This document shows positions 42,019 to 51,769 of a DNA stretch of 64,000 bases, piece after piece (positions within the stretch are counted from its first letter, which is position 1; the number at the start of each line of letters is the position of its first letter). This DNA comes from Chlorocebus sabaeus (Eukaryota > Chordata > Mammalia > Primates > Cercopithecidae). The position numbers and the translations under genes were made by a program. Location of the stretch: positions 19,864,688 to 19,928,687 of the forward strand of contig NC_132925.1 in NCBI RefSeq assembly GCF_047675955.1. The letters run 5' to 3'. The notes below the pieces were generated by a model, which saw nothing but the letters and a program-made list of their open reading frames with translations, ran no database searches and had not been told where the DNA came from.

Positions 42019-43587
42019 TTCCGCCTCTGGCACCTCCAAATCTCATGTCCTCACATTTCAAAACCAATCACACCTTCCCAACAGTCCCCCAAAGTCTTAA
42101 CTCATTTCAGCATTAACCCAAAAGTCCACAGTCCAAAGTCTCATCCGAGACAAGGCAAGTCCCTTCCATCTTTGAGCCAGTAAAATCAAAAGCAAGCTAG
42201 TTACTTCCTGGATACAATGGGAGTACAGGTATTGGGTAAATACAGCTGTTCCAAATGGGAGAAATTGGCCAACACAAAGGGGCTACAGGGCCCATGCAAG
42301 TCTGAAATTCAGTGGGGCAGTCAAATGTTAGAGCTCCAAAATGATCTCCTTTAACCCCAGGTCTCACATCCAGGTCACACTGATAAAAGAGGTGGGTTCC
42401 CATGGTCTTGGGCAGCTCCACCCCTGTGGCTTTGCAAGCTACAACCTCCCTCCCAGCTGCTTTCATGGGCTGGCCTTGAGTGTCTGCCACTTTTCCAGGA
42501 ACATGGTGCAAGCTGTGGGTGGATCTTCCATTCTGGGATCTGGAGGGTGGTGACCCTCTCCTCACAGCTCCACTAGGCAATGCCCAAGTAGGGACTCTGG
42601 GGTCTCCAACCGCACATTTCCCTTCCACACTGCCCTAGCAGTGGTTCTCTATGAGCGCCCTTCCCCTGCAGCAAACTTCTCCCTGGGCATCCAGGCGTTT
42701 CCATACATCTTCTGACATCTAGGCAGAGGTTCCCAAACCCCAATTCTTGACTTCTGTGCACTCACAGACTCAATACCATGTGGAAGCTGCAAAGACATGG
42801 GTCTTGTACCCTCTGAAGCCACGGCCCAAGCTCTACGTTGGCCCCTTTCAGCCGTAGTCAGAGTGACTGGGACACAGGGCACCAAGTCCCTGGGCTGTAC
42901 ACAGCATGGGGATCTTGGGCCCAGCCCAGGAAACCATTTTCTCCTAGGCCTCTGGGCTGGTGAGGGGAGGGGCTTCTGTGAAGACCTCTGATATGCCCTT
43001 GAGACATTTTCCCCATTGTCTTGGGGATTAACATTCAGCTCCTCGTTACTTGTGTAAATTTCTGCAGCCAGCTTGAATTTCTTCTCAGAAAATGGGTTCT
43101 TCTTTTCTATCACATTGTCAGACTGCAAAATTTCCAAAATTTTATGCTCTGCTTCCCTTATAAAACTGAATGCCTATGACAGCACCCAAGTCACCTCTTG
43201 AATGCTTTGCCACTTAGAAATTTCTTCACCAGATACCCTAAATTATCTCTCTCAAGTTCAAAGTTCCACACATCTCTAGGGTAGGGCAAAATGCCACCAA
43301 TATCTTTGCTAAAACATAACAAGAGTCACCTTTGCTCCAGTTACCAACAAGTTCCTCATTTCCATCTGAGACTACCTCAGCCTGGACCTTATTGTCCATA
43401 TCACTCACAGGCCTTTGGTCAAAGCCATTCAGCAAGTCTCTAGGAAGTTCCAACTTTCCCACATTTTCCTGTCTTCTTCTGAGCCCTCCAAACTGTTCCA
43501 ACCTCTGCCTGTTACCCAGTTCCAAAGCCACTTCCCCATTTTTGGGTATCTTTTCAGCAACACTCCACTCTATTGATACCAATTGAC
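42019..43587 (-). pseudogene. THE1 internal region, decayed gag-like frames
   Basis: Minus-strand open pieces at 42197-42628 and 42649-43137, and a smaller one at 43238-43606, are what remain of the THE1 internal open reading frame. They are broken by stops between pieces. A purine-rich tract (GGTGCCAGAGGCGGAA on the minus strand) precedes the 3' LTR as expected for a polypurine tract. Confidence 0.85.
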
Positions 43588-43936
43588 TGTAATAGTCAGT
43601 TTTCATGCTGCTGATAAAGATACAAGACTGGGAAGAGAAAGGGGTTTAATTGGACTTACACTTCCATATGTTGGGGGAAGCCTCAGAATCATGGTGGGAG
43701 GCAAAAGGTGCTTCTTACATGGGGGTGGCAAGAGAAAATGAGGAAGATGCAAAAGCAGAAACCTCTGATAAAACCATCGGATCTCGTGAGACTTATTCAC
43801 TGCCATGACAACAGTATGGGGAGAACCATCCCCATGATTCAAATTATCTCCCACCAGGTCCCTCCCACAATACATGGGAATTATGGGAGTAAAATTCAAG
43901 ATGAGATTTGGGTGGGGACACAGCCAAACCATATCA
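43588..43936 (-). repeat. THE1 5' LTR (349 bp)
   Basis: TGTAATAGTCAGTTTTCATG through CACAGCCAAACCATATCA. Partner of the LTR at 41667-42018. Confidence 0.94.
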
Positions 43937-44435
43937 CTGGGTCAATGAAGAAATTACAATGGACATTTGAAATTTTTTCGAGACAAATGAAAATGAAAAC
44001 ACAACATGCTGTAACCTATGAGATACATCACAAGCAGTGCTAAGTGGAAAGTTGATAGCATTAAATGCATACATCAATAAAATAAAAGATCTGAAATTAA
44101 CAACCTAACATCACACCTCAAGATACTAGAAAAAGAATAAACCAAACCCAAAATTAGCAGAAGAAAAGAAACAACAAAGATCAGAGCAGAACTAAATGGA
44201 ATAGAAACAAGAAAAACAATACAAAGATGGACAAAATGAAAAGTTGGTTCTTTGAAAGGATAAACAAAATTGATTAACTGCTTGCTAGACTAACCAAGAA
44301 GAAAGTCCAAATAAAAATCAAATGATAAAAGGAGGCATTTTTTACAACTGATACCAAGAAATATAAAAGATCACCAGAGACTATTATGAACAACTATACG
44401 CTCACAAACTAGAAAACGTAGAGGAAATGGCTGCA

Positions 44436-44555
44436 TGTTATCTTTTTAATCCTCACAATTGTATTATTGAGAAAATGAGTCACATGTCACCATTAAGTGA
44501 CAAATCCAGATTTTGAGCCTAAGTCTTCCAAGTCCATTGTTCTTTCTGATATCCC
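44436..44555 (-). mobile_element. MIR SINE, antisense, at the L1 boundary
   Basis: TTTTTAATCCTCACAATTGT, TTGAGAAAATGAGTCACATG, AAGTGACAAATCCAGATTTT and TAAGTCTTCCAAGTCCATTG follow the antisense MIR order. The L1 appears to have inserted at its 3' end. Confidence 0.65.
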
Positions 44556-44690
44556 ACTGGTTCTCAATCTTGGCTACACATTAGAATACGTAGGAAGCTT
44601 TTTCAGTTTTGCCAGAGCCTGACTCACCAGTAATATTCACAATAGATGGTGGGGGCAGGGTGGAGAGGATAGCAGAGAAACCAACAAAAG
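44556..44690 (+). mobile_element. MER5A-like 5' part
   Basis: CTGGTTCTCAATCTTGGCTA, CATTAGAATACGTAGGAAGC and TTGCCAGAGCCTGACTCACC resemble the first half of MER5A. The second half is lost. Confidence 0.58.
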
Positions 44691-45063
44691 TGCTTCCAGA
44701 AAAAAGTAAGAATAATATTTCAGTGATCTATACTATCACTTCCTCTGAAATGAATAATTGAGCAGATTTATTAGTAGTTTAAAACTTTATACACAGAGCT
44801 ATGAAAATAAAGAATATTATGAAAAGATAAGAATAGCATGAAGTAATAGAGTTTTGATTTCCCTCAAATACCAAATATCTGGCAATTTAACTTATAAGTC
44901 ACTGTCTTATTACACAAACCTTAATAAAATGTAAACTAAAGTATAATGCATTTTGAAGATAATCTGCTTTACAAATATAAGCTCAGGATTTCTACATCAA
45001 GAATCAAGATTAAATTGAATAAAATTATCCAGAAGAGTCATTTCAGGTTCTTGCTAGAGCATA
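44691..45063. other. Unassigned non-coding sequence
   Basis: No feature recognised. Confidence 0.38.
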
Positions 45064-45165
45064 GAGCTAAAACCAGTTAACTGGTATGGAAAACTTGTGG
45101 AAACACAAGTTAACTAGTGTTTAGTTTAACTTGTGAGTTAAAACTAGTTAACTGGTGTGGAAATT
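45064..45165. repeat. Cluster of overlapping palindromes and a 71-base direct repeat
   Basis: A 28-base unit (AGCTAAAACCAGTTAACTGG...) at 45065-45092 recurs at 45136-45163 with three mismatches. Between and within lie three perfect inverted repeats: CCAGTTAACTGG (45073-45084), AACTTGTG/CACAAGTT (45092-45099 with 45104-45111), and CACAAGTTAA/TTAACTTGTG (45104-45113 with 45126-45135). Not a repeat family I know. Confidence 0.88.
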
Positions 45166-45190
45166 CAGAATCATAGTGTACTACTGAAAG

Positions 45191-45524
45191 GTTTTTTGTT
45201 GTTTTTTTTTTGTTTTTTGAGACGGAGTCTCACTCTGTCGCCCAGGCTGGAGTGCAGTGGCACTATCTCGGCTCACTGCAAGCTCCGCCTCCTGGGTTCA
45301 TGCCATTCTCCTGCCTCAGCCTCCTGAGTAGCTGGGACTACAGGCGCCCACCACCACGCCCGCCTAATTTTTTTTTTTTTTTTTTTTTTTTTTTTGGTAT
45401 TTTTTTAGTAGAGACGGGGTTTCACCATGTTAGCCAGGATGATCTTGATCTCCTGACCTCGTGATCCACCCACCTGGGCCTCCCAAAGTGCTGGGATTAC
45501 AGGCGTGAGCCACCACCCCTGGCC
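45191..45524 (-). mobile_element. Alu SINE, antisense, with expanded mid T-run
   Basis: GAGACGGAGTCTCACTCTGT, GCTCACTGCAAGCTCCGCCT, and TCACCATGTTAGCCAGGATG with GATCTTGATCTCCTGACCTC (Y-like forms). The central A-rich linker has grown to about 27 T at 45369-45395. Confidence 0.96.
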
Positions 45525-45576
45525 TTCTGAAAAAGTTTTTAATCCCAGCAAGATCTGTTATCATCTGAAAAGTTAT

Positions 45577-45615
45577 TAATGGCAAAAACTGCAATTACTT
45601 TTGCACCCACCTAAT
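45577..45615. mobile_element. MADE1 (mariner-derived MITE), half element
   Basis: ATGGCAAAAACTGCAATTAC followed by TTTTGCACCCACCTAATA is the right half of a MADE1 palindrome. The left half is absent. Complete MADE1 palindromes gave rise to the miR-548 family; this half cannot form that hairpin by itself. Confidence 0.88.
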
Positions 45616-45807
45616 AGTTCTATAAATCAGTAACTATTTGTAAACAATAAATCTATCCTAAATATCCCTAATTTAGATCTGAAAGTGTCTTTCTTGGAAT
45701 ATTTTCTAACTACAGGGTAGCCCATTGGAAACATCTTTAAGTAGAGTGAGTTTAAATGTTTGGTGTAGCAACCCATTTTGCATGTGTTTAAATGTTTGTA
45801 TACCAAC

Positions 45808-45853
45808 ACATTCTTTGAGTGGGGTAAACTATATATAGGTACTCAAAGAATGT
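45808..45853. repeat. 13-bp perfect inverted repeat, 20-nt spacer
   Basis: ACATTCTTTGAGT at 45808-45820 pairs exactly with ACTCAAAGAATGT at 45841-45853. Spacer contains TATATATA-like sequence. Confidence 0.85.
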
Positions 45854-46159
45854 ACATTTTTGAGATTAGATTTTTACCAAACACAGTTACCAAGGGAAGT
45901 AGGACTTGTGGGTTGTGCCACTTTCATAGGAGAAAAATGCAGGTATTTTGGAGCTAATTAAAGAAAGACAAAACTCAAAACTTAGTCTTTCTAATAACCA
46001 CTTGGTGTCCCATTTCCAGAGAAAGAAGAGTTCCTTCTCCTTCCTAGGGTGAATTTACTTCATCTGTAATCCATCTTAATTCCATGACTGCTGATTTCCT
46101 CTAGAACAGACATCTGTAAGTGGGCCCTCTATACTATGTATCTTCAGTCTCCCCTTTTC
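45854..46159. other. Unassigned non-coding sequence
   Basis: No feature recognised. It becomes pyrimidine-rich towards the following L2. Confidence 0.38.
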
Positions 46160-46370
46160 TCTTCACCATCTCCCCCTCAATCTAAAAACATGCTCAGATT
46201 TCCCACTTTGACAAGGGTAGGTGAGAGGGGAGCACCCTCAACACCCCTCTGCCTCTATTCAATTTCCCCGCTAGCCATTTCCCTGTATCTTCCCTTTCAT
46301 TCCTCCAATGGGATCTGTTCCCTGTCCACTGCCCATTAATTCCTCACCCATGCTTGGCCTCCCACCACTC

Positions 46371-46541
46371 CACATTCTTTTGTGATTATTACTGTGTTTC
46401 TTTCCCACTGGAATGGGAGGCATGTATATTCCCTGCATTGTAGTTGTAAGTATAGAGAAGGTGTGCAATAGTAGTTGTATGTTGGATGGATGGATGGATG
46501 GATGGATGGGTGGGTGGGTGGGTGGGTGAATGGATGGAAGT
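46371..46541 (+). repeat. Copy of the L2 3' end inserted in the L2 body, with (TGGA)n
   Basis: CACATTCTTTTGTGATTATT to GTTGGATGGATGGAT matches 48412 onwards at about 91% over 125 bases, both ending in a TGGA/TGGG repeat (46483-46541). The L2 body reads continuously across it, from CCCACCACTCCA to TCGCCATCACAAAGG, so this block is an insertion. Confidence 0.82.
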
Positions 46542-47571
46542 TCATCGCCATCACAAAGGTTACCTCCAACATCCTCATAGTCACTCCATGGACACTTTTC
46601 TACTTTCATTTATCTCATTCCACCTTTCAACAGCATTTAACACCAGAGGCCAGTTTATCCATCTTGAAATTAATTCTTTGTAGGCTTCTATGACCCCTTT
46701 TGTTTCTGTTTTTTCTCTATTCTTATGACTGTTGTTTCTCAAGCTCCCTTTGCTGGCTTACCTTGTTTCCATCTCTTAAATGTCCATACTTCCCTGGATT
46801 TTGTTCCCAGTTCTCTTTACTTTTCATTTTGTTGCTGGATAATTTTGTTCACCCTTGGTTTCAGTCAGCAGTGTGTTGGAGCCAGCTCCTAAAAACCAGT
46901 CGTGCATATCTCTTCTCAACTATTTCTTCAATGGTCCTTGTGTCAGTAGCTTGAAACTGACCAAGGTGGGAGTATTTACACCATGGAAATCAACAAAAGC
47001 TGTATATTAGAGTCTTAGTTATGTATTTATTCATTTTTTTCTGAGTGCTAGTTTAAGGGCACACCACTAGCCTCATCAATGACATATATGTCTCCAGTTC
47101 CTCAACTTGTGTTTCACATTTTCTGAGCTCTATTCATTATTTCCAACTGATTCCTAACAAGCTCCTCTTGAATGCCTAAATTGAACTCATTATCTTCTGC
47201 CTAAGCAGCCCTCTCCTGCACTAGTCTATGGTTTGGCTAATGGCCCTTCCTGTCATTCTTGCAGAAAGCTAAAATTTCTCTCTCCCTCTCCCACTGTATC
47301 TAATTGACTGGTATGTATATATCTCCACCTTGTTTCACAAAAGATTTGTTATCTTAACAATACACATAATGGAACAGGACAGAATAATTTCTCTCATAGT
47401 GACAGTAAAGGAGGGGATCTGAGCACAGGAGAAATAAGTTCAAGAAGAATAAATGAACTCTGAGTCCACCTTCGCTAGCAGCTGTAGTGTCTTAGTCTAC
47501 ATGTCCTAGCTTACTTACTTTTCCCCACACTCACATTCACTTTCCACAGTGCTTCCAGAGAGATGAATCTT

Positions 47572-47996
47572 TTTTTTTTTTTTTTTTTTTTTTTTTGAGA
47601 CAGAGTCTGGCTGTGTTGCCCAGGCTGGAGTGCAGTGGCGCGATCTCAGCTCACTGCAAGCTCCACCTCCGGAGTTCACGCCATTCTCCCGCCTTAGCCT
47701 CCCCAGTAGCTGGGACTACAGGCACATGCCACCACTGGAGTGCAGTGGCGCGATCTCAGCTCACTGCAAGCTCCACCTCCAGAGTTCACGCCATTCTCCC
47801 GCCTTAGCCTCCCCAGTAGCTGGGACTACAGGCACATGCCACCACGCCCCAGCTAATTTTTTGTTTTTGTACTTTTAGTAGAGACGGGGTTTCACCATGT
47901 TAGCCGTGATGGTCACGATCTCCTGACCTCGTGATCCACCTGCCTCGGCCTCCCAAAGTGCTGGGATTACAGATGTGAGCCACCACGCCCTGCCAC
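47572..47996 (-). mobile_element. Alu SINE, antisense, with internal 110-bp tandem duplication
   Basis: T tail 47572-47596, GAGACAGAGTCTGGCTGTGT, then the duplicated unit, then the remainder to CACCACGCCCTGCC. Element length is therefore about 425 bases. It interrupts the L2. Confidence 0.96.
47625..47845. repeat. 110-bp tandem duplication inside the Alu
   Basis: The unit starting CTGGAGTGCAGTGGCGCGAT occupies 47625-47734 and again 47735-47845. Only one difference is visible (CTCCGGAG versus CTCCAGAG, a CpG-type change). The breakpoints share ACCAC/CTGGAG context. Confidence 0.95.
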
Positions 47997-48411
47997 AGTT
48001 CTTAAACTGTAACCTAATCTCTTCCCCCAACTAGAAACTTTCAGTAGTTCTCCACTTCCTTTGGCATAAAGTTCAAGCACACACCCAGAGAAAACCTTCA
48101 CCACAAGATTTTTGGGTTATTCTTTAAGACTTAGCTTCAACATTGCTACTCTATGAAGCCTTCTGTGCCTCCCATAGGCACTTGTACTGTTTACGTATAT
48201 CCATCATATATATCTCAGTTACTGATTCAATTTACAGTTGTTGAATGCCAGTTTTATGCCATGAATGTAGTTTTGAAGATACTGAGTAAAGCAGTCTTTA
48301 TTTTTTAAGGATCTCTAGGTAAGGAAGCATATTTAAGCAAATTTTAGAAAGTATGATAAGCTGTCACTGTGGCAGGGAGGAAAAAGAGGGGCACTGTGCC
48401 ATAGCACATAT

Positions 48412-48559
48412 CACATTCTTTTGTGATTTATTACTGTGTTTCTCTCCCACTGGAATGGAAGGTGTGTATATTCCCTGCATCATAGTTGTAAATATAGAGT
48501 AAGTGTGCAATAGTAGTCATATGTTGGATGGATGGATAGGTGGATGAGTGGATGGAAGG
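48412..48559 (+). repeat. L2 3' end, partner of 46371-46541
   Basis: CACATTCTTTTGTGATTTAT through a TGGATGGATGGATAGG tail. This is the L2 terminus in its expected position. Confidence 0.82.
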
Positions 48560-49077
48560 AAATTGCAACAACTGCCTAAAATTGTTTAGAAGATTATCAA
48601 CAGACTTTATTTAGAGTTGGGTAAGGGAGGTGCATGAATATGGGAACATATATATCCTTACACTGTATAGGCTAAATCCTTGCCTTGGGAACTTCTCCTT
48701 GTGGTTCAGTGAGTCTTTAATCTGTTAGTCTGGAATCTGTTAGAGAGGATCTCAGGGTGTAGGCTTTTCAGTCTGTCCTTTGCTAAACACATCAAAGAAG
48801 TCTGTCACTTGATGGTTCATTGCTTTATGATTTGCCAGAGGTTCAGGCAAAAGGTCCCAATTAAAAACTCTGGGTTGTATCTCATGGTCTCTTGCTCAAT
48901 GGCAAGGGGAGAGTCCTCAGGGCTTCATCACAGTGCAACCAGTTAATCTGCTAGATTAAAAAAGAAAAAAATGTCATGCTAAAATTTAATAGTTCAGTTT
49001 CACACATAGTCCAATTTCCTCCATATTAGACGATGGGCCTCTGTTTGTGTTGATATAAAGATATCTCTAGACTCTAG
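48560..49077. other. Unassigned non-coding sequence
   Basis: No feature recognised. Confidence 0.38.
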
Positions 49078-49235
49078 AACAGTGATTCTCAGTCCTGACT
49101 TAAAAACAAAAAGAAAAGAAATACCAGACTCCACCTCCAGAGTATTATTTGCTTGCAATGGGGCCCAGGCATCTCTAATTTTTGGAAGTGCCCAAGTTGA
49201 TTCTAATGTATAATCAGGACTGGAAACACTGGCCT
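49078..49235 (+). mobile_element. MER5A-like DNA transposon
   Basis: CAGTGATTCTCAGTCCTGAC, AGACTCCACCTCCAGAGTAT, GGCCCAGGCATCTCTAATTT and GTTGATTCTAATGTATAATC follow MER5A. A short A-rich insertion lies near 49101-49122. Confidence 0.72.
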
Positions 49236-49254
49236 AGAGTCAAGACCAGAAAAC

Positions 49255-49540
49255 TTTACAATTAGCCTGGAATTTGTTCCACAAAAATTTCTTCCTGCCT
49301 TCTTCTGATCCTTCAGGTCTCTATCTAATTATCACCTCCTCAGTAATATTGTCCGGTGACCTTGCTTTTTGTAGGAAGAAAGTCATCCAGAGGGGCTGCT
49401 CTATCACCTTGTCCCTCAAAGTATTTACTACAACCTGAAAATAACTTGTGTATTTATTATTTGTTTTTTTGTTTGTTATGCATCCCTCCTAGTAAGTGAG
49501 GAATATCATATATTTATTGGCAGCTGCTGTTGCGTGAACA
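49255..49540 (+). mobile_element. L2 LINE 3' part
   Basis: GATCCTTCAGGTCTCTATCT, AATTATCACCTCCTCAGTAA, TTGTCCCTCAAAGTATTTAC, TTATGCATCCCTCCTAGTAA are L2 3' landmarks in order. Confidence 0.72.
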
Positions 49541-49686
49541 TTGTCAGCTGTAGATCTAGTAATATGTGTGACTGCTGCTAGGCCAAATCAAGGAAGGGGA
49601 GAAGGAGCTGGAAGAAACAGTAAAAACAGGTGAAAATTTGATGGGAAATGAAAATTCAGACAATACTCCTAAAAGTGAACATTCTG

Positions 49687-49841
49687 ACCAGACACAGTAG
49701 CTTATGACTGTAATTCCAGCACTTTGGGAGGCCAAGGCAGGAGGATTGCTTGAGTCCAGGAGTTCAAGGCCACAGCGAGCTATGATTGTGCTATTGCACT
49801 CCATCCTGGGCAATAGCACAAGACTCTGTCTCTTAAAAAAA
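49687..49841 (+). mobile_element. Single-monomer Alu (left head joined to right tail)
   Basis: GACCAGACACAGTAGCTTAT and CCAGCACTTTGGGAGGCC are left-monomer sequence, while CAGCGAGCTATGATTGTGCT to CAAGACTCTGTCTCTT is right-monomer sequence. The joint is near 49765-49772, so the middle is deleted. Possible TSD AACATTCT / AACACTCT. Confidence 0.85.
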
Positions 49842-50344
49842 ATTAATAAACACTCTAACCCCCATTCCCCAGGAGTAACCACTGTTTACAGTTTGGTGTT
49901 TATCGTTTGAAGCATATTGAAATGTGTACACAAATAACATACAGATTGGTTTACAAATAATTGAACACTTTAACAAATGTGTTACTCAGTAACTATGTTG
50001 TATATAAATGTGTAGTCACAGCCTATAGTTGCCCTATGGCAAGACACTTGTAAGAGTAGCTCCTTGATTTAATGCCAGCTATGTTTGCCATAAGATAGCC
50101 TAGTTACTGGGTGATAGACTTTTTAAAACTGTTCAGTTTCCTTTGAATTATTCTATATTTCACACACACACACACTCTTCCCAAAAATATCTTATTGTGC
50201 CTACTTATTAATGCAGTTTAGTTATTTTAGAGGTTAGCCATCCTCCCAGAATTGACTTAGATTTAAATAGGGTTAAGTGGTGATAAATTTGGTAGTACTA
50301 GCCATACCCTCTCACTTTATCTCAATTCACCTATTTGATAGCAT
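49842..50344. other. Unassigned non-coding sequence
   Basis: A short (CA)n lies at 50161-50175. Nothing else recognised. Confidence 0.4.
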
Positions 50345-50560
50345 ACTATGGCCAGTAGATCAAATCAGACCCTTAATCTGTTTTTGTAAATAAAGTTTTA
50401 TTGGGACATAGCTATACTCCTTCATTTACATATTATCTATCACTGCTTCTGTGATGCAATGTCAGAGGTGAGTAGCTGCAACAGAGACCACATAGCCCAC
50501 AAAATCTGAAATATTACTATCTGACTTTTTAGGGAAAAAGTTGGCTGACCACTACCCTAG
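50345..50560 (-). mobile_element. hAT-Charlie nonautonomous DNA transposon (MER58-like)
   Basis: TTTTTGTAAATAAAGTTTTA, TTGGGACATAGCTATACTCC, CACTGCTTCTGTGATGCAAT, GTAGCTGCAACAGAGACCAC and AGGGAAAAAGTTGGCTGACC are the landmarks of a common Charlie-group MITE. Family name is my best guess; strand is by convention. Confidence 0.7.
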
Positions 50561-50639
50561 TTGATCAAAAAGATTATACCATCAATAACCAATCAGAACA
50601 AACCAACTGAGCCCAGTGTATGAGAATGTATTGGTGGTT

Positions 50640-51380
50640 CTGGGATTTTACGTCTTTAAAACTCTGGGTCTGATTGCTTTTCGTAGGGAGAAAGTCAGCC
50701 AGAACATTGTTAAATGACAGGGTGGGGAGGGAGTGGGGAGACGTGTTCCATCTAGTTGGGTCTTGTCTTCCTATCAGGCAGGTCACATCTTCTCCCTTTC
50801 TCTTCTTTCCCCTCCCAAAAGAAGCAGTACACATTGCAGATGTGGCCAAGGTTTTCAAAATACCTGTAGGTTGGATCCTTTGAATTTAAACCAGTCTGTC
50901 GTGTCTTTGCTGCCAAACCTCATAAATCATTTGACTGAATAATTAAAGGGCTGGGTGTCTTGTTGAATGCTGCACCAGGTGTGGTGAGGCAACTTACCCT
51001 CCCCTGAGCTGCTCAGCATGGAAGGTCGGGGACCCTACACGGTGTCGGCTATGAGGGAAGCACAACGAGATATTTGGTTTTCATCTCCAGTGGGCTTGTC
51101 CATTTCCACCCCCATTCTAAAGCTTTGTTGGAAATGCCCCTCTCTGGAGATTCCATCACAAATCTGCCGGTGATGTGTGTCTGGAAATGTGCGGTGCCAC
51201 TGCAAGTGGAAAACATGCCCAAAGCTCACTGGGACTGACCACCTCCTGTACAGGCCTGTGTCTCTAATGAATTATTTCTTTGGAGCTGATAGTGTTGTAC
51301 TCAAAAGCTGCTGGGTAAGTCATGCACAGACTGATCATGATTTTGGTGTAGAGTTAGGGTCAGAGCATCTCTTTTAAGTT
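50640..51380 (+). promoter_or_regulatory. Repeat-free CpG-retaining block; candidate conserved element
   Basis: No interspersed repeat over about 740 bases, with many surviving CpGs (TCGTAGG, GACGTG, GTCGTG, GTCGGGG, CACGGTGTCGGC, AACGAG, GCCGGTG, GTGCGGTG). It also has homeobox-like AT motifs (TGACTGAATAATTAAAGGG). It includes the exon-like segment 51254-51314. It may be a distal regulatory element, but this is inference from composition only. Confidence 0.3.
51254..51314 (+). other. Exon-like 61-nt segment (candidate)
   Basis: CCACCTCCTGTACAG ends at 51253 as a plausible acceptor, and GTAAGT at 51315-51320 is a consensus donor. Two frames hold stops. One is open (PVSLMNYFFGADSVVLKSCW, 20 codons) and stays open upstream to 51177. 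No protein recognised. The strong donor makes this one of the better exon-like calls on the + strand. Confidence 0.3.
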
Positions 51381-51769
51381 ATGAATTATCAATTTTTTTT
51401 ACCTTCAAAACTTCTTGTTGTTCAAAACATTGTCCATACAGAAGATAGGTCTTAATACATTATATCCCATGATACACATTTGCTTTTAAGCTTCTGTGAC
51501 TTAGACTGGAGTATCTCTATAATCTCAGGTGTGAATATTCACATTGTCTAGAACCACCAGTTTCTGCCTGCCACTGCTTACTTACTTTTGCAAGATTTGT
51601 ACATAGGTAAACACTTCTAGTAATTCAGAGTAGGATGGAAGTAGCCTAAAATTTGAGTGACCTAGATAACTGAGAAAAACTAAAGCTGATTTTGTGCCTA
51701 GCTTTTAAAACCGAATGCATATCTGTCCATCATATGGGTGTGATTGACCTGAATTTGTAATGATGAAAT
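51381..51769. other. Unassigned non-coding sequence
   Basis: No feature recognised. Confidence 0.38.

Larger units (their letters stand above)
41667..43936 (-). mobile_element. Complete THE1/MaLR provirus, antisense
   Basis: Two LTRs (41667-42018 and 43588-43936), each bounded by TG...CA, flank a 1.57-kb internal region. The 5-bp TSD CTGGG is at 41662-41666 and 43937-43941. The structure is LTR-internal-LTR on the minus strand, and the host sequence is the inverted L1 segment. MaLR elements are nonautonomous relatives of ERVL. This copy has no intact coding capacity. Confidence 0.95.
41258..44432 (+). mobile_element. Inverted 5' segment of the same L1 (endonuclease to RT start)
   Basis: On the + strand, ORF2 endonuclease-domain sequence begins near 41258. 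It runs through the IDHILGHK-type region at about 41500-41520 to 41666, continues after the THE1 insertion at 43942, and ends at 44432 with the codons for KLENVEEM. The minus-strand part at 41257 begins only a few codons later (LETQNLLRLSQEE). The two pieces are adjacent in the L1 but head in opposite directions, the signature of twin priming. Confidence 0.88.
46160..48559 (+). mobile_element. L2 LINE, long sense copy with nested insertions
   Basis: L2 ORF2 landmarks run in order on the + strand: CTCCCACCACTCCA at 46360, ACCTTTCAACAGCATTTAAC at 46623, TCAAGCTCCCTTTGCTGGCT at 46740, GAACTCATTATCTTCTGCC at 47184, TTCCACAGTGCTTCCAGAGA at 47542, CTATGAAGCCTTCTGTGCC at 48151, and the 3' end at 48406-48559. 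It is interrupted by block 46371-46541 (a copy of its own 3' end), the Alu at 47572-47996, and probably an antisense L2 scrap at 48241-48405. Confidence 0.66.

Noticed and set aside
42197..43137. Minus-strand 143- and 162-codon frames as a possible gene
   Set aside because: They lie wholly within the THE1 internal region between two LTRs and are fragments of its decayed ORF.
45577..45615. miR-548-like precursor
   Set aside because: Only half of the MADE1 palindrome is present, so no stem can form.
46336..46609. His/Pro/Ile-rich frames over the TGGA repeat
   Set aside because: Translation of a microsatellite at an L2 tail.
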